64,000 nucleotides of DNA from Herbaspirillum chlorophenolicum (GTDB taxonomy: Bacteria > Pseudomonadota > Gammaproteobacteria > Burkholderiales > Burkholderiaceae_D). Shown piece by piece: positions 35,689 through 44,852 of the stretch (position 1 is the stretch's first letter; every line of letters starts with the position of its first letter). Under the pieces are notes generated by a model. It worked only from the letters and a program-made list of their open reading frames with translations. It did not search any database and was not told the DNA's origin. The stretch is from the NCBI RefSeq assembly GCF_001189955.1, contig NZ_LFLT01000026.1, forward strand, positions 1 to 64,000. Direction: 5' to 3'. Both the position numbers and the translations under genes were made by a program.

Positions 35689-36183
35689 CTAGTCCGGCAA
35701 CGCGCACTGCACCGGCTTGGCGGGCAGCACCTTGAGGAGCGCAGCCGGATCGATGCCGACCAGGAAACCGCGCCGTCCGCCGTTGATGTAGATCTTGCCG
35801 AGTTCGAGGATGCTCGACTCGACATACACCGGCATCGCCTTGCGGGTACCGAAGGGGGAAGTGCCGCCGATCAGGAAGCCCGAATGGCGGTTGGCCACCT
35901 CCGGCTTGCAAGGCTCGACCGATTTGCAGCCGATCTGGCGCGCCAGGTTCTTGGTGGAAACCTTGCAGTCGCCATGCATCAGCACCAGCAGCGGCTTGGC
36001 AGCTTCGTCCTGCATCACCAGCGTCTTGACCACGGCATGCTCCTCCACGCCCAGTGCACGCGAAGACACGGCCGTGCCGCCATGCTCTTCATAGTCGTAA
36101 GGATGCTCGCTGAACGCCACGCCGCTCTTGCGCAGGAACTGCGTCGCCGGGGTTTCGGAGATATGTTCTTTTTTGGAACTCAT
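35689..36183 (-). CDS. ybaK: Cys-tRNA(Pro)/Cys-tRNA(Cys) deacylase YbaK
   Basis: 164 aa. Trans-editing enzyme that hydrolyses Cys mischarged on tRNA-Pro. Matches the YbaK/EbsC family: [42 protein letters not shown], then [38 protein letters not shown] and ...[22 protein letters not shown]. The GGTSPFG motif is the signature loop. The start [12 protein letters not shown] is favoured; the longer frame adds 54 residues without resemblance. Probably co-transcribed with plsY. Confidence 0.93.
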   Translation of the reverse strand: MSSKKEHISETPATQFLRKSGVAFSEHPYDYEEHGGTAVSSRALGVEEHAVVKTLVMQDEAAKPLLVLMHGDCKVSTKNLARQIGCKSVEPCKPEVANRHSGFLIGGTSPFGTRKAMPVYVESSILELGKIYINGGRRGFLVGIDPAALLKVLPAKPVQCALPD

Positions 36184-36345
36184 GGGATTGTATAAATCGT
36201 CACGGCGTCGTCGTGCAAAGACACTCCAGCAACGCCGCCATGGGCGCACATTATGCCGCAAGAACGGCATAATACGCGCCTCCATCCTTGCGACCAAGCA
36301 AGCCCGCAATGCAACAAAGCCCTGATCCGACAAGTTGCCCTGCAA

Positions 36346-37269
36346 TCATCCCCGTGGATGATGCTGCGCATGCAACTGCTTGAGGCGCTCACGCGCCACA
36401 TGGGTATAGATCTGTGTGGTGGAAATATCGGCATGGCCCAGCAGCAATTGCACCACCCGCAGGTCGGCGCCATGGTTGAGCAAATGGGTGGCGAAGGCAT
36501 GGCGCAGCGTGTGCGGCGACAGGCGTGCGGTAATGCCTGCCTGCAGCGAATATTTCTTGATCATGGTCCAGAACATCTGGCGCGTCATCGGGCCACCGCG
36601 CGCGGTGACGAACAGCGCATCATCGACCTGCCCGCTCAGGATCTGCGGCCGGCCTTCGGCCAGGTAACGCGCGATCCATGCGCCGGCCTCCTCGCCGAAC
36701 GGCACCAGGCGCGTCTTGCTGCCTTTGCCGGTCACGCGCAGCACTCCCTCGTTCATGCCGACTTCGATACTCTTCAACAGCACCAGTTCGGAGACGCGCA
36801 GGCCGCTGGCATACATCAATTCGATCATGGTGCGGTCGCGCAATCCCAATGGCGTCGACACGTCGGGCGCCGCCAGCAGCGCCTCCACCTGGCCTTCCGA
36901 CATGGTCTTGGGAAACCGCTGCGGCTGCTTCGCCGAACGCAGCTTGAGGCAGGGATCGGCGCTGATGCGGTTCTGCCGCAGCGCCAGCTGGAAGAAGCGC
37001 TTGAGCACTGCCAGCCTGCGGTTGGATGAACTGGCCTTGGTCTCGGCGTGGCGCGCGGCGAAATAGGCGTTGAGGTCGTCCGGCTGGGTGGCATACAGCG
37101 ACTTGGCGCGCTCCAGGCCCAGCCAGTGCGCGTACAGAGTCATATCGCGCCGGTACGCATCCAGCGTGTTCTTCGACAAGCCATCCTCCAGCCACAGGCT
37201 GTCGCAAAACTCATCGATTGCCTCGCGGCTCTCTGGCGGCGCCTCGATCTTGGGGGTCATACGTCCCAT
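36346..37269 (-). CDS. xerD: Site-specific tyrosine recombinase XerD
   Basis: 307 aa. Works with XerC at dif to resolve chromosome dimers, controlled by FtsK. SAM-like N-terminal domain, then all catalytic residues: R158 (SGLRVSEL), K182 (TGKGSKT), H253 and R256 (HTLRHAF), H279 (LGHAD) and Y288 (QIYTHV). Two starts are possible, MGRMTPK (used) or the ATG nine nt later, which has GGGACGT at good spacing. It is intact, in contrast with the integrase remnant at 2.6 kb. It follows the ogt gene by 13 bp on the same strand. Confidence 0.94.
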   Translation of the reverse strand: MGRMTPKIEAPPESREAIDEFCDSLWLEDGLSKNTLDAYRRDMTLYAHWLGLERAKSLYATQPDDLNAYFAARHAETKASSSNRRLAVLKRFFQLALRQNRISADPCLKLRSAKQPQRFPKTMSEGQVEALLAAPDVSTPLGLRDRTMIELMYASGLRVSELVLLKSIEVGMNEGVLRVTGKGSKTRLVPFGEEAGAWIARYLAEGRPQILSGQVDDALFVTARGGPMTRQMFWTMIKKYSLQAGITARLSPHTLRHAFATHLLNHGADLRVVQLLLGHADISTTQIYTHVARERLKQLHAQHHPRG

Positions 37270-37282
37270 CGTGTGCGGGTCC

Positions 37283-37792
37283 TCAGTATCCTGTCACGCC
37301 TTCGTGCTTGAGCAGCCAGCGCTTGACGTTCAGATAAAAGCCATCGACATCGTCGTGATGCGAAAAACCACCCAGCCCACCCGCCGCCGTCACACGGTGG
37401 CAAGGCACGATCAACGGATACCAATTGGCGCCGCAAGCCTGCCCGACGGCGCGCGGGGCCGACTTGATGCGGCGCGCGATATCGCCATAGGTCAGCACCT
37501 GCCCACTGGGAATTTCCGAGATGGCATGCCAGACGCGCTTCTGGAATTCGCTGCCGGCATCGGCCACCGGCAGCTTGAAGCGGAATTCCGGATCCTTCAG
37601 GTAACGCGCGATCTGCTTGGCGGCCTTGGCTGCCAGCGGATCGGTAGCTTCCTTCTCGGCGAAATGGCGCGGCAAATAAACCATCTCGCGCACCACACCC
37701 GCTTCGGTGCGAATGCCCATGCCGCCGAACGGCGTGTGGACAACGGCGGCGAACAAGTCGGCGAGCTGGGTGGCTGGAGTAGATGTCTTCAT
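37283..37792 (-). CDS. ogt: Methylated-DNA--[protein]-cysteine S-methyltransferase
   Basis: 169 aa. Suicide repair protein that removes alkyl groups from O6-alkylguanine. The methyl acceptor Cys is in [17 protein letters not shown]. The HTH part shows [44 protein letters not shown], where QAC replaces the more usual QAL/QAM. The N-terminal domain is short, as in Ogt rather than Ada. The start [14 protein letters not shown] is a weakly initiated ATG; the longer frame (145 codons more) runs antisense to the VOC gene and is rejected. Likely co-transcribed with xerD. Confidence 0.9.
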   Translation of the reverse strand: MKTSTPATQLADLFAAVVHTPFGGMGIRTEAGVVREMVYLPRHFAEKEATDPLAAKAAKQIARYLKDPEFRFKLPVADAGSEFQKRVWHAISEIPSGQVLTYGDIARRIKSAPRAVGQACGANWYPLIVPCHRVTAAGGLGGFSHHDDVDGFYLNVKRWLLKHEGVTGY

Positions 37793-37935
37793 GATGGAAG
37801 TCGGTCGGCAACGATGCTGCGCTATTTTAGAACTCATTTCATCAATCGGCATGGACGCCTGCCACGCCATTTCCGGCGGCGCTTGATACCATCGCCGTTT
37901 CTGCCGGTCCAACAACACACCAACGGAGCTCCACG

Positions 37936-38586
37936 ATGACGACAAGCGCCCTGCGCACCGAACCCGACCACCTGGTAGTGACTGCCGCCTCGCTGGCGCA
38001 GGGCATGGCCTGGGTAGAACAAAAGCTGGGCCTGAGCATGGCGCCGCGCATCGGCGGCGAACACGTGCGACTGGGAACACATAATGCGCTGATGTCGCTG
38101 GGGCCGGGGTTCTATCTCGAAGTGATCGCGGTCGATCCGCTGGCGCCGGCGCCGTCGCGTCCTCGCTGGTTCGGCCTCGACACGCAGGAAGACCATGCTT
38201 TCCCACGCCTGGCGCACTGGGTGGCACGCACCAGTGACATCCATGCAGCAGTGCAAGCCTCGCCGCTCAAACCCGGCATCGTCGAAGAAATGAGCCGGGG
38301 CGCACTGCACTGGCTGATCACGATCGCCGCCGACGGCCGCCTGCAATGCGACGGCCTGCTGCCGTCCCTGATCCAGTGGCAAAGCCAGCCGCATCCGGCG
38401 ACCGCATTGCCTGACCTCGGTTGCCGCTTGGTGACGCTGGAAGGCCGCCACCCGCAGGCAGGCGCATTGTCGGCTTCGCTGCACGCCATCGGGCTGGACG
38501 ACCAAAGGATTGCCCTGCATGAGGCCAAGGTGGCGGCATTGTCCGCCACCATCATGACGCCTCATGGAATTCGCGTGCTGGGCTAG
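37936..38586 (+). CDS. Glyoxalase-like/VOC-fold protein
   Basis: 216 aa. N-terminal EPDHLVVTAASLAQGMAWVEQKLGLSMAPRIGGEHVRLGTHNALMSLGPGFYLEVIAVDPLAP matches the Glyoxalase_3-type VOC fold, where the D-H and E would supply metal ligands. The second half repeats the fold less clearly. VOC proteins cover lyases, dioxygenases and resistance proteins, and no substrate can be assigned. The ATG follows ACGGAGCTCCACG. Divergent from ogt, with 143 bp between the starts. Confidence 0.8.
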   Translation: MTTSALRTEPDHLVVTAASLAQGMAWVEQKLGLSMAPRIGGEHVRLGTHNALMSLGPGFYLEVIAVDPLAPAPSRPRWFGLDTQEDHAFPRLAHWVARTSDIHAAVQASPLKPGIVEEMSRGALHWLITIAADGRLQCDGLLPSLIQWQSQPHPATALPDLGCRLVTLEGRHPQAGALSASLHAIGLDDQRIALHEAKVAALSATIMTPHGIRVLG

Positions 38587-38599
38587 CAAACAGGGCCAC

Positions 38600-38631
38600 A
38601 AAAAGAAAAAGGCGCATCAACGATGCGCCTT
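38600..38631 (-). terminator. Strong minus-strand terminator downstream of dctM
   Basis: AAGGCGCATC (38609-38618) pairs with GATGCGCCTT (38622-38631); on the minus strand TTTTTCTTTTTG follows. It lies just past the VOC gene stop but its T-run serves leftward transcripts, i.e. the dct operon or a transcript starting in 38.6-39.0 kb. Confidence 0.75.
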
Positions 38632-38633
38632 CA

Positions 38634-39009
38634 AAAACTCCTGATGCATTCCCGGCTGTTTAGACAGCTCAATCGAATGCACGTCTCCTCAGTTTCCTCG
38701 GTATCTATACCGTTTGTTATGCACCACCCGCTTACATTCGGCCGGCCCCGGCGCCGCTTTCCGATGCGTCGGAAAAGCTGGCCTCGCGAGGCGTTGTACA
38801 TCACAACAAAAACATCAACAAAGACTGACAGATTCGATTGCCGCGCCGGAAAGTGCAGCATGCCGGTTCAGCAAAGCACGCACTTTAACAGTACTTAAGA
38901 CACTTTTCAAAGTACTTTTTGAGAGAATCTCACACATACTTCCTGGCAACTTAACAGACATCTGACGAAGGCGGCACCACCTTCCGGCGGCGCCCTCGTC
39001 ATGCCTGCA
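38634..39009. other. dctM 3' region, 376 bp, structured, no protein gene
   Basis: The short frames here are not credible. It contains small inverted repeats, AGTACTT/AAGTACT (about 38891-38917) and TGAGA-GAA-TCTCA (about 38921-38933). With the minus-strand terminator at 38600 it could hold a 3'-UTR-derived small RNA of the dct operon. Confidence 0.35.
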
Positions 39010-40290
39010 TCAGTTAAATACCAGATTAGGCAGCCACAGCGACAGTGCCGGCCAGTACGTCACCAGCGCCAGGAATCCCAGCATGGTCAAGAGCCACGGC
39101 ATGACCGCGATGGTCAGTTCGGTGATGCCCATCTTGGTGATGCCCGAGGCGACATACAAATTCAGGCCCACCGGCGGGTGGCACATACCGACTTCCATGT
39201 TGACCACGATCAGGATGCCGAAATGCACCGGGTCGATCCCCAGCTTCATCGCCACCGGGAACAGGATCGGCGCCATGATCAGCACGATCGACGAAGGCTC
39301 CATCACGTTACCGGCCAACAGCAGCAAGATATTCACCACCAGCAGGAAGGTGATCGGCCCCAGGCCGGAGTCGGTGATCCAGGCTGCCATCGATTGCGGG
39401 ATGTTCTCGCTGGTGACCAGGAAGGAGAACAGCACGGCATTGGTGATGATGTAGAGCAGCATGGCCGACATCGAGGCTGAGTCCAGCAGCACCTTGGGCA
39501 CTTGCTTGAGGCTCATGTCCTTGTAGACGAACACGGCAATGATGAAGGCATACACCGCAGCCATCGCAGCCGCTTCGGTCGGCGTGAACACGCCGGTATA
39601 AATGCCCCCCATCACGATCACGATCAGGAACAGCCCCCAGCCGCTTTTACGGAACGCGACAAAGCGCTCTTTCCAGCTCGCCTTGGGCAAGCGCGGGTAA
39701 TTGTTCTTGCGCGCCAGGAACCAGGTCGTCAATCCAAGCAGGAAGGCCAGCAGCAAGCCCGGTACCACGCCGGCCATGAACAGCTTGCCCACCGAGGTAT
39801 TGGTCGAGACCGAATACATCACCATCACGATGGATGGCGGGATCAGGATGCCCAACGCGCCCGAAGTCGTAATCACGCCGGCGCCGAACCGGTTCGGGAA
39901 GCCCTGTCTGACCATCGCCGGCAAGATGATGGAACCGATCGCCACCACGGTGGCCGGCGACGAACCCGATACTGCCGCGAACAGCGCGCAAGCCATCACG
40001 CCGGCCAGCGCCAGGCCTCCATGCCAGTGCCCGACCATCGATGTGGCGAAGTTGATCATGCGCCGGGCCACACCGCCATGCGTAAGGAAATTACCTGCCA
40101 GGATGAAGAACGGGATCGCCATGATCTCGAACTTCTCGATGCCGGTGAACAGTTTCAACGCGACCGACTGGATCGGCACGTCGGTCATGGCGAACAGGAA
40201 CGTGAGAACGGTCAGGCCGAGTGAAATCGAGATCGGCATGCCGGTCAGCATCAAGCCGAACAGCAGGACGAAGATGATGAGGGCGTTCAT
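39010..40290 (-). CDS. dctM: TRAP transporter large permease subunit DctM
   Basis: 426 aa, 12-13 membrane segments. The main permease of a TRAP uptake system that uses the ion gradient. Recognised by MNALIIFVLLFGLMLTGMPISISLGL, FTGIEKFEIMAIPFFILAGNFLTHGGVARRMINFA and SGSSPATVVAIGSIILPAM. The substrate is set by DctP. The start overlaps the dctQ stop by 4 nt and has AAAGGAGAAAAAGC upstream. Last gene of the dctPQM operon; a strong leftward terminator lies ~380 bp downstream. Confidence 0.95.
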   Translation of the reverse strand: MNALIIFVLLFGLMLTGMPISISLGLTVLTFLFAMTDVPIQSVALKLFTGIEKFEIMAIPFFILAGNFLTHGGVARRMINFATSMVGHWHGGLALAGVMACALFAAVSGSSPATVVAIGSIILPAMVRQGFPNRFGAGVITTSGALGILIPPSIVMVMYSVSTNTSVGKLFMAGVVPGLLLAFLLGLTTWFLARKNNYPRLPKASWKERFVAFRKSGWGLFLIVIVMGGIYTGVFTPTEAAAMAAVYAFIIAVFVYKDMSLKQVPKVLLDSASMSAMLLYIITNAVLFSFLVTSENIPQSMAAWITDSGLGPITFLLVVNILLLLAGNVMEPSSIVLIMAPILFPVAMKLGIDPVHFGILIVVNMEVGMCHPPVGLNLYVASGITKMGITELTIAVMPWLLTMLGFLALVTYWPALSLWLPNLVFN

Positions 40291-40847
40291 GCTTTTTCTC
40301 CTTTGACTTCTTCATCCAGGCCTTCGACAAAGGCGTGGTCATGCTTGGGCAGTTCGCCCGTCTTGGAGAAATTCCATGCCACCTGCAAGAAGCGGAAACA
40401 CATCAGATAGGAACCCAGCGGCACCGCCAGATAAACGATCCACATCGGCACTTCCATCACTTCAGAGGTACTGTCATGCTGGCCGATGTTATAGACGAAC
40501 TCGGCCCCGAAGGTGCCGACGATACCGGTAAACAGCGCGCCGGCGAGCAGGCCGAGAATCACGAACTTGTTGCGCCATGGCGTGTTCAGGCGATTGATCA
40601 GCACGTCGACGCCGACGTGGATGCCGGTGCGCACGCCATAGGCGGCGCCGAATTTGGCCATCCACACGAACATGTAGATGCACAGCTCCTGAGCCCAGCT
40701 CATGTTGATCTGGATCAGTTGATCCTGCAGCCAGGGAATGTCGAGGCCTGATGCATAACGATGCACCACAGCCACGAAGATGATGACGGTCGCAGCCGCC
40801 ATCAGGAAGGCGATCAGCCATTCCTCGAGATGGTCGAGAAACTTCAT
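40287..40847 (-). CDS. dctQ: TRAP transporter small permease subunit DctQ
   Basis: 186 aa with four membrane helices: EEWLIAFLMAAATVIIFVAVVHRY, SWAQELCIYMFVWMAKFGAAYGVRTGIHVGVDVL, KFVILGLLAGALFTGIVGTFG and WIVYLAVPLGSYLMCFRFLQ. The A-Y-G-V-R-x-G-x-H pattern is typical of DctQ. The start MKFLDHLEEW is set by GCAGGAGATACC; the frame extends 16 codons upstream. It overlaps dctM by 4 nt and follows a strong hairpin after dctP. Confidence 0.93.
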   Translation of the reverse strand: MKFLDHLEEWLIAFLMAAATVIIFVAVVHRYASGLDIPWLQDQLIQINMSWAQELCIYMFVWMAKFGAAYGVRTGIHVGVDVLINRLNTPWRNKFVILGLLAGALFTGIVGTFGAEFVYNIGQHDSTSEVMEVPMWIVYLAVPLGSYLMCFRFLQVAWNFSKTGELPKHDHAFVEGLDEEVKGEKA

Positions 40848-40929
40848 GGTATCTCCTGCTCCGATGTTGCCGGTGCACTGTGGCGCGCCGGCCATCGAGC
40901 GTAGGTTGGATTTCTTCTTGTGAGTGAGC

Positions 40930-40956
40930 GGGCGTCCGCCTGAACGGCGGACGCCC
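40930..40956 (-). terminator. Intercistronic hairpin between dctP and dctQ
   Basis: A perfect 11-bp stem, GGGCGTCCGCC (40930-40940) with GGCGGACGCCC (40946-40956), loop TGAAC or its complement, no T-run. Such a hairpin would protect the dctP 3' end or cause partial termination, giving more binding protein than permease. Confidence 0.65.
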
Positions 40957-40974
40957 GGTTACCGGTGACGGGAA

Positions 40975-41982
40975 TTACTTCTGGCCCAATGCTGCCGCTT
41001 CTTTGTTGACGGCTGCGATCAGGTCCTTGTCAATACGGATTTCCATTTGCTTTTGCACCGGCACGAGGACCTTGCGCCATTCCGCCTTTTCCTTGTCGCT
41101 CAGGCGGTAGACGGTGGTCTTGCCGGTCTTCTCGACAGCCAGCAATGCGGCATCGTTTTCTTGTTGCGCAATGGCGTTGGCATACTTGGTTGCATCCTTC
41201 ATCGCGCCTTCCAGCTGGGTGCGGATGTCGGACGGCAAGCCATCCCAGAACTTCTTGTTGACGATCACCGCGTAGCCCAGGTAGCCGTGGTCCGACACCG
41301 TCACGTGCTTCTGCACTTCATGCATCTTCTGGGTGTAGAGATTCGAAGGCGGATTCTCGGTGCCATCCACCACGCCGGTCTGCAGCGCCTGATAGACCTC
41401 GGAGAAGGCCAGCACCTGCGGGTTGGCGCCCAGCGCGCGCATCTGCGCGTCCAGCACCTTGGACGACTGGATACGCATCTTCAGGCCGCGGAAATCGGAC
41501 GGGGTGTGCAGCGGCTTGTTGGCCGACATCACCTTGAAGCCGTTGTCCCAGTAAGCCAGGCCGGTAATGCCCTTGGGCTCCAGTTTCTTGAACAGGTCGC
41601 GGCCGATCGGCCCTTCTGTCACCCGGTACAGCACTTCCTTGCTCGGGAAGATGTAGGGCAAGTCGAACACTTCGAATTCCTTGACGCCCAGCGGGCCGAA
41701 CTTGGCCAGCGACGGCGCCAGCATCTGCACCGCGCCCAGTTGCAGCGCTTCCAGCTCTTCCTTGTCCTTGTACAGCGTGCTGTTCGGATAGACCTCGACC
41801 TTCACGCGGCCCTTGGTGGCCTTCTCGGCCAGTTCCTTGAAGCGCTCGGCGCCCTTGCCCTTGGGCGTATCGTTAGCCACCACGTGGCTGAACTTGATGA
41901 TGATAGGCTGCTGCTGTGCGAAGGCGCTGCCGGTGACGATGGCTGCTGCGGACAACGCGAACAGCAAGGATTTAAGCTTCAT
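40975..41982 (-). CDS. dctP: TRAP transporter periplasmic substrate-binding protein DctP
   Basis: 335 aa with a Sec signal peptide (MKLKSLLFALSAAAIVTGSAFA, cleavage after AFA). Family signatures are IIKFSHVVANDTPKGKGAERFKELAEKATKGRVKVEVYPNSTLYKDKEELEALQLGAVQM and FRGLKMRIQSSKVLDAQMRALGANPQ, which contains the Arg that binds a substrate carboxylate. C4-dicarboxylates are the likely ligands, supported by the divergent DctB/DctS-like kinase and regulator. The ATG follows CAGGGGAGACACA. First gene of the dctPQM operon. Confidence 0.94.
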   Translation of the reverse strand: MKLKSLLFALSAAAIVTGSAFAQQQPIIIKFSHVVANDTPKGKGAERFKELAEKATKGRVKVEVYPNSTLYKDKEELEALQLGAVQMLAPSLAKFGPLGVKEFEVFDLPYIFPSKEVLYRVTEGPIGRDLFKKLEPKGITGLAYWDNGFKVMSANKPLHTPSDFRGLKMRIQSSKVLDAQMRALGANPQVLAFSEVYQALQTGVVDGTENPPSNLYTQKMHEVQKHVTVSDHGYLGYAVIVNKKFWDGLPSDIRTQLEGAMKDATKYANAIAQQENDAALLAVEKTGKTTVYRLSDKEKAEWRKVLVPVQKQMEIRIDKDLIAAVNKEAAALGQK

Positions 41983-42016
41983 TGTGTCTCCCCTGATATG
42001 TAGAAATTAAGATTTT

Positions 42017-42043
42017 TTTATAGTTTTTTGGCGCATAGTCCAA
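42017..42043 (-). promoter_or_regulatory. Candidate dctP promoter
   Basis: Minus strand TTGGAC (42043-42038), 15 nt, TATAAA (42022-42017). The spacer is shorter than ideal, consistent with an activator-dependent promoter. It lies about 35 nt before dctP. Confidence 0.35.
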
Positions 42044-42084
42044 CTGGCTTGCGGATTTTCCATAGCTCAACGAAACAGGGCAAC

Positions 42085-42098
42085 TGTGGATAACCACA
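42085..42098. repeat. Inverted repeat TGTGG-ATAA-CCACA in dct intergenic region
   Basis: Perfect 5-bp arms around ATAA, about 45 bp upstream of the dctP promoter candidate. It may be the operator for the adjacent response regulator. One half also equals a DnaA-box sequence (TTATCCACA on the minus strand), likely by chance. Confidence 0.4.
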
Positions 42099-42180
42099 AT
42101 AAGGTTTGTCCATTGCCACGCCTACGCTGCACCGCACAATGCTGGCGCCCGGCAGCGCCCACGGCTACACTGGCGGCGTC

Positions 42181-44202
42181 ATGAAACCGCCGCCACCCAC
42201 GTCTACCCAACCCACGCCCGCGTCGCTGCTGCTGGAACCCAGCCGCAAGACCACCATGCGCTGGCTGATCCCGATCTTGCTGGTCTTCCTGTTCCTGACC
42301 ACGCTGATCTGGCTGCCGCGCCAGGCGCAACAGATGGAAGCCAGCGAACGGCTGGAGCAGCTGATTGCCGACTCGCTGTGGGTGGAACAGGCGATCCGTT
42401 TCCAGTTGAGCCGCGACGACGAAAGCATGCGCATCATCGCGCGCGAGATCAGCAACAACCACCTGCGCCAGGACCATTTTCGCAGCCGCCTCAACGCCCT
42501 GCTGCGCAATAACCGCGAGTTCTACCGCGTCACCTGGTTCGGCCCGGACGGCAAACCGGTGGCTTCCACCGATGACTTCCCCATTACCCGCGAGGACCTT
42601 TCCGACTCCTCGCGCATGACCAGCGAACGCGCGCGCCAGATCCGCCGGCCGCTGTACAGCCCGCCGGCCGTGCCGCCCGGCATCGCCGAACCGGCGCTGA
42701 TGGATTACCACGTGCCGATGTTCCGCAACGACCACTACATCGGCAGCCTGGTTGCCAGCTACGCGGTGGCGCGCATCCTCAACGAAATGGTGCCGTGGTG
42801 GTTCGCCCAGGACAATGAAATCTCCCTCACCGACACCGACGACAACGTGGTGGCGCGCCGCACCGCCGGCGGCCAGGGCCTGAACGTCTACACCCACCGG
42901 CGCGAACTGGAGCTGCCCGGCCTGACGCTGGTGCTGCACACCAACAGCACCAAGAGCGCCCCCAAACTCCTGCCCAACCTGCTGGTGGGCTCGGTGATCG
43001 TGCTCTCGCTGGGATTGCTGTGGAGCCTGTGGGCGCTGTGGCGCGACGTCAACCGCCGCACCAAGGCCGAGGGCGCGCTGCTCAATGAAGCGACCTTCCG
43101 CGCCGCGATGGAAAACTCGCTGGTCACCGGCATGCGGGCACGCGACCTGGAAGGGCGCATCACCTACGTCAATCCGGCCTTCTGCAAGATGGTCGGCATC
43201 CCGGCCGAGGAGCTGGTGGGCAAGATCCCGCCCATGCCCTACTGGGCGCCGGAGGCCATGGACGAATACCAGGAGCGCTTTTCCAACGTGCTGGCCGGGC
43301 GCATCACGCCGCAGTTCGAAACCATCTTCCAGCGCAAGGACGGCGAACGCTTTCCGGTGCTGATCTTCGAATCGCCGCTGGTGGACCAGAACGGCAAGCA
43401 GACCGGCTGGATGGGCTCCATCCTCGATGTTTCCGAGCGCAAGCGCGCCGAAGACCTGAACCGCACGCAGGAAGAAAAGCTGCAAGCCAGCGCGCGCCTG
43501 GCCAGCATGGGCGAGATCGCCTCCACGCTGGCGCACGAATTGAACCAGCCGCTGGCGGCCATTTCCAGCTTCACCACCGGCGCGCTCAACATGATGCAGC
43601 AAGGCAACGCCGATCCCCGGGCGCTGCAGCCGGCACTGGAAAAGATCCACGCACAGGCACAGCGGGCCGGCCACGTAATCCGCAGCGTGCACCAGTTCGT
43701 CAAGAAACGGGAACCGGCCCGCCAGCGGCTGCGGATCGGCCAGTTGGTCGACAACGTGACGCCGCTGGTGGAATTGCAGGCGCAGCAATTTTTCGTGGTG
43801 CTGCAAACCCATGTGCCCCCCAACCTGCCCGCGGTATTGGGCGACCAGGTGCTGCTGGAACAGGTGATCCTGAACCTGACGCGCAACGGCATCCAGGCCA
43901 TGGCAGGGGCGCCGCCGGAGCGCCGTATCCTGCGCATCGTGGCCGAAATCGACCGCAGCCCGGCCACCGCGGAGTCGGTGGTGGTGTCGGTGATCGACCA
44001 GGGCCACGGTATCCCGGAAGATGTTGCAGCGCGCCTGTTTTCGCCGTTTTTCTCGACCAAGGCCGAAGGCATGGGCATGGGCCTGAACATCTGCCGCACC
44101 ACCATCGAATTCCACGGCGGCACGCTGACGTACACCAACAACCCGACAGGCGGTACAATCTTCCGGTTTTCGCTGCCCGCGCAAGGCGGGACCTACTACT
44201 AA
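42181..44202 (+). CDS. dctS: DctB/DctS-like sensor histidine kinase with PAS domain
   Basis: 673 aa. One membrane helix near residues 27-46 (WLIPILLVFLFLTTLIWL), a periplasmic sensor of ~220 residues, a second helix (LLPNLLVGSVIVLSLGLLWSLWAL), a PAS domain (FRAAMENSLVTGMRARDLEGRITYVNPAFCKMVG), then the kinase core. The H-box is ASMGEIASTLAHELNQPLAAIS, N-box NLTRNGIQAM, G1 DQGHGI and G2 GMGMGLNIC. It probably senses C4-dicarboxylates and phosphorylates the regulator encoded 27 bp downstream. The ATG at 42181 is preferred for its GGCGG site; the frame begins at a TTG 25 codons upstream. The symbol is by resemblance and context. Confidence 0.87.
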   Translation: MKPPPPTSTQPTPASLLLEPSRKTTMRWLIPILLVFLFLTTLIWLPRQAQQMEASERLEQLIADSLWVEQAIRFQLSRDDESMRIIAREISNNHLRQDHFRSRLNALLRNNREFYRVTWFGPDGKPVASTDDFPITREDLSDSSRMTSERARQIRRPLYSPPAVPPGIAEPALMDYHVPMFRNDHYIGSLVASYAVARILNEMVPWWFAQDNEISLTDTDDNVVARRTAGGQGLNVYTHRRELELPGLTLVLHTNSTKSAPKLLPNLLVGSVIVLSLGLLWSLWALWRDVNRRTKAEGALLNEATFRAAMENSLVTGMRARDLEGRITYVNPAFCKMVGIPAEELVGKIPPMPYWAPEAMDEYQERFSNVLAGRITPQFETIFQRKDGERFPVLIFESPLVDQNGKQTGWMGSILDVSERKRAEDLNRTQEEKLQASARLASMGEIASTLAHELNQPLAAISSFTTGALNMMQQGNADPRALQPALEKIHAQAQRAGHVIRSVHQFVKKREPARQRLRIGQLVDNVTPLVELQAQQFFVVLQTHVPPNLPAVLGDQVLLEQVILNLTRNGIQAMAGAPPERRILRIVAEIDRSPATAESVVVSVIDQGHGIPEDVAARLFSPFFSTKAEGMGMGLNICRTTIEFHGGTLTYTNNPTGGTIFRFSLPAQGGTYY

Positions 44203-44229
44203 AAAATCAGAGAAGAGACAAACGGAAAC

Positions 44230-44847
44230 GTGCCTGCCACGCTCCGTTGCACACCGATGCTGCATATAGTCGACGACGAAGAAATCATCCGCGACTCGCT
44301 GGCCTGGCTGGCGCGCTCGCGCAATATTGCCGCCGCCAGCTACGAGAGCGCGCAAGCACTGTTGTCGGCGCTGGAGAGCGCCGCCGGTTTCGATCCTGAT
44401 GGCGAATGCATCCTGCTCGACATACGCATGCCCGACATGAGCGGCGTGGCGCTGTTCAACGAACTGGCCGCCAAGGGCCTGGCGCGGCGGCGTCCGGTGA
44501 TCGTCCTGACCGGCCACGGCGATGTGCCGATGGCGGTCGACATGCTCAAGAACGGCGCCTTCGACTTCTTCGAAAAACCCTTCAACGACAACCAGTTGAT
44601 GGACCGCGTACTGCAAGCGCTGGAAAGCTCGTGCGCAGCCGGTGAGGAAGAGGCGATACAAACCCGCCTGGCCGGTCTGTCGATGCGCGAACGCGAAGTC
44701 CTCCACCTGATCCTGGCCGGCAAGATGAACAAGGTCATCGCCGATGAATTGGGCATCAGCATGCGCACGGTGGAAGTGCACCGCGCCCATATTTTCGACA
44801 AGATGAACGTCAAGACTGCGGTCGAACTGGCGCGCCTGCTGAAGTAG
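44230..44847 (+). CDS. dctR: Response regulator, FixJ/DctR type (REC plus LuxR HTH)
   Basis: 205 aa. Receiver domain with phospho-acceptor D64 (CILLDIRMPDMSG), T94 (VLTGHGD) and K116 (FFEKPF). The C-terminal LuxR-type HTH is LSMREREVLHLILAGKMNKVIADELGISMRTVEVHRAHIFDKM. It starts at a GTG with GGAAAC upstream; an ATG nine codons on (MLHIVDDEE) is an alternative. Pair of the upstream kinase and likely activator of dctPQM. It is followed six bp past the stop by the palindromic element. Confidence 0.88.
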   Translation: MPATLRCTPMLHIVDDEEIIRDSLAWLARSRNIAAASYESAQALLSALESAAGFDPDGECILLDIRMPDMSGVALFNELAAKGLARRRPVIVLTGHGDVPMAVDMLKNGAFDFFEKPFNDNQLMDRVLQALESSCAAGEEEAIQTRLAGLSMREREVLHLILAGKMNKVIADELGISMRTVEVHRAHIFDKMNVKTAVELARLLK

Positions 44848-44852
44848 CCGCG

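Noticed and set aside
42085-42093. DnaA-box sequence (TTATCCACA) as a replication origin signal
   Set aside because: A single box, with no cluster, no dnaA/dnaN neighbours and no AT-rich unwinding element.
42067-44790. 907-codon minus-strand frame over the sensor kinase and regulator
   Set aside because: Antisense to kinase and receiver domains with intact catalytic boxes; composition is Ala/Gln/His-rich noise.
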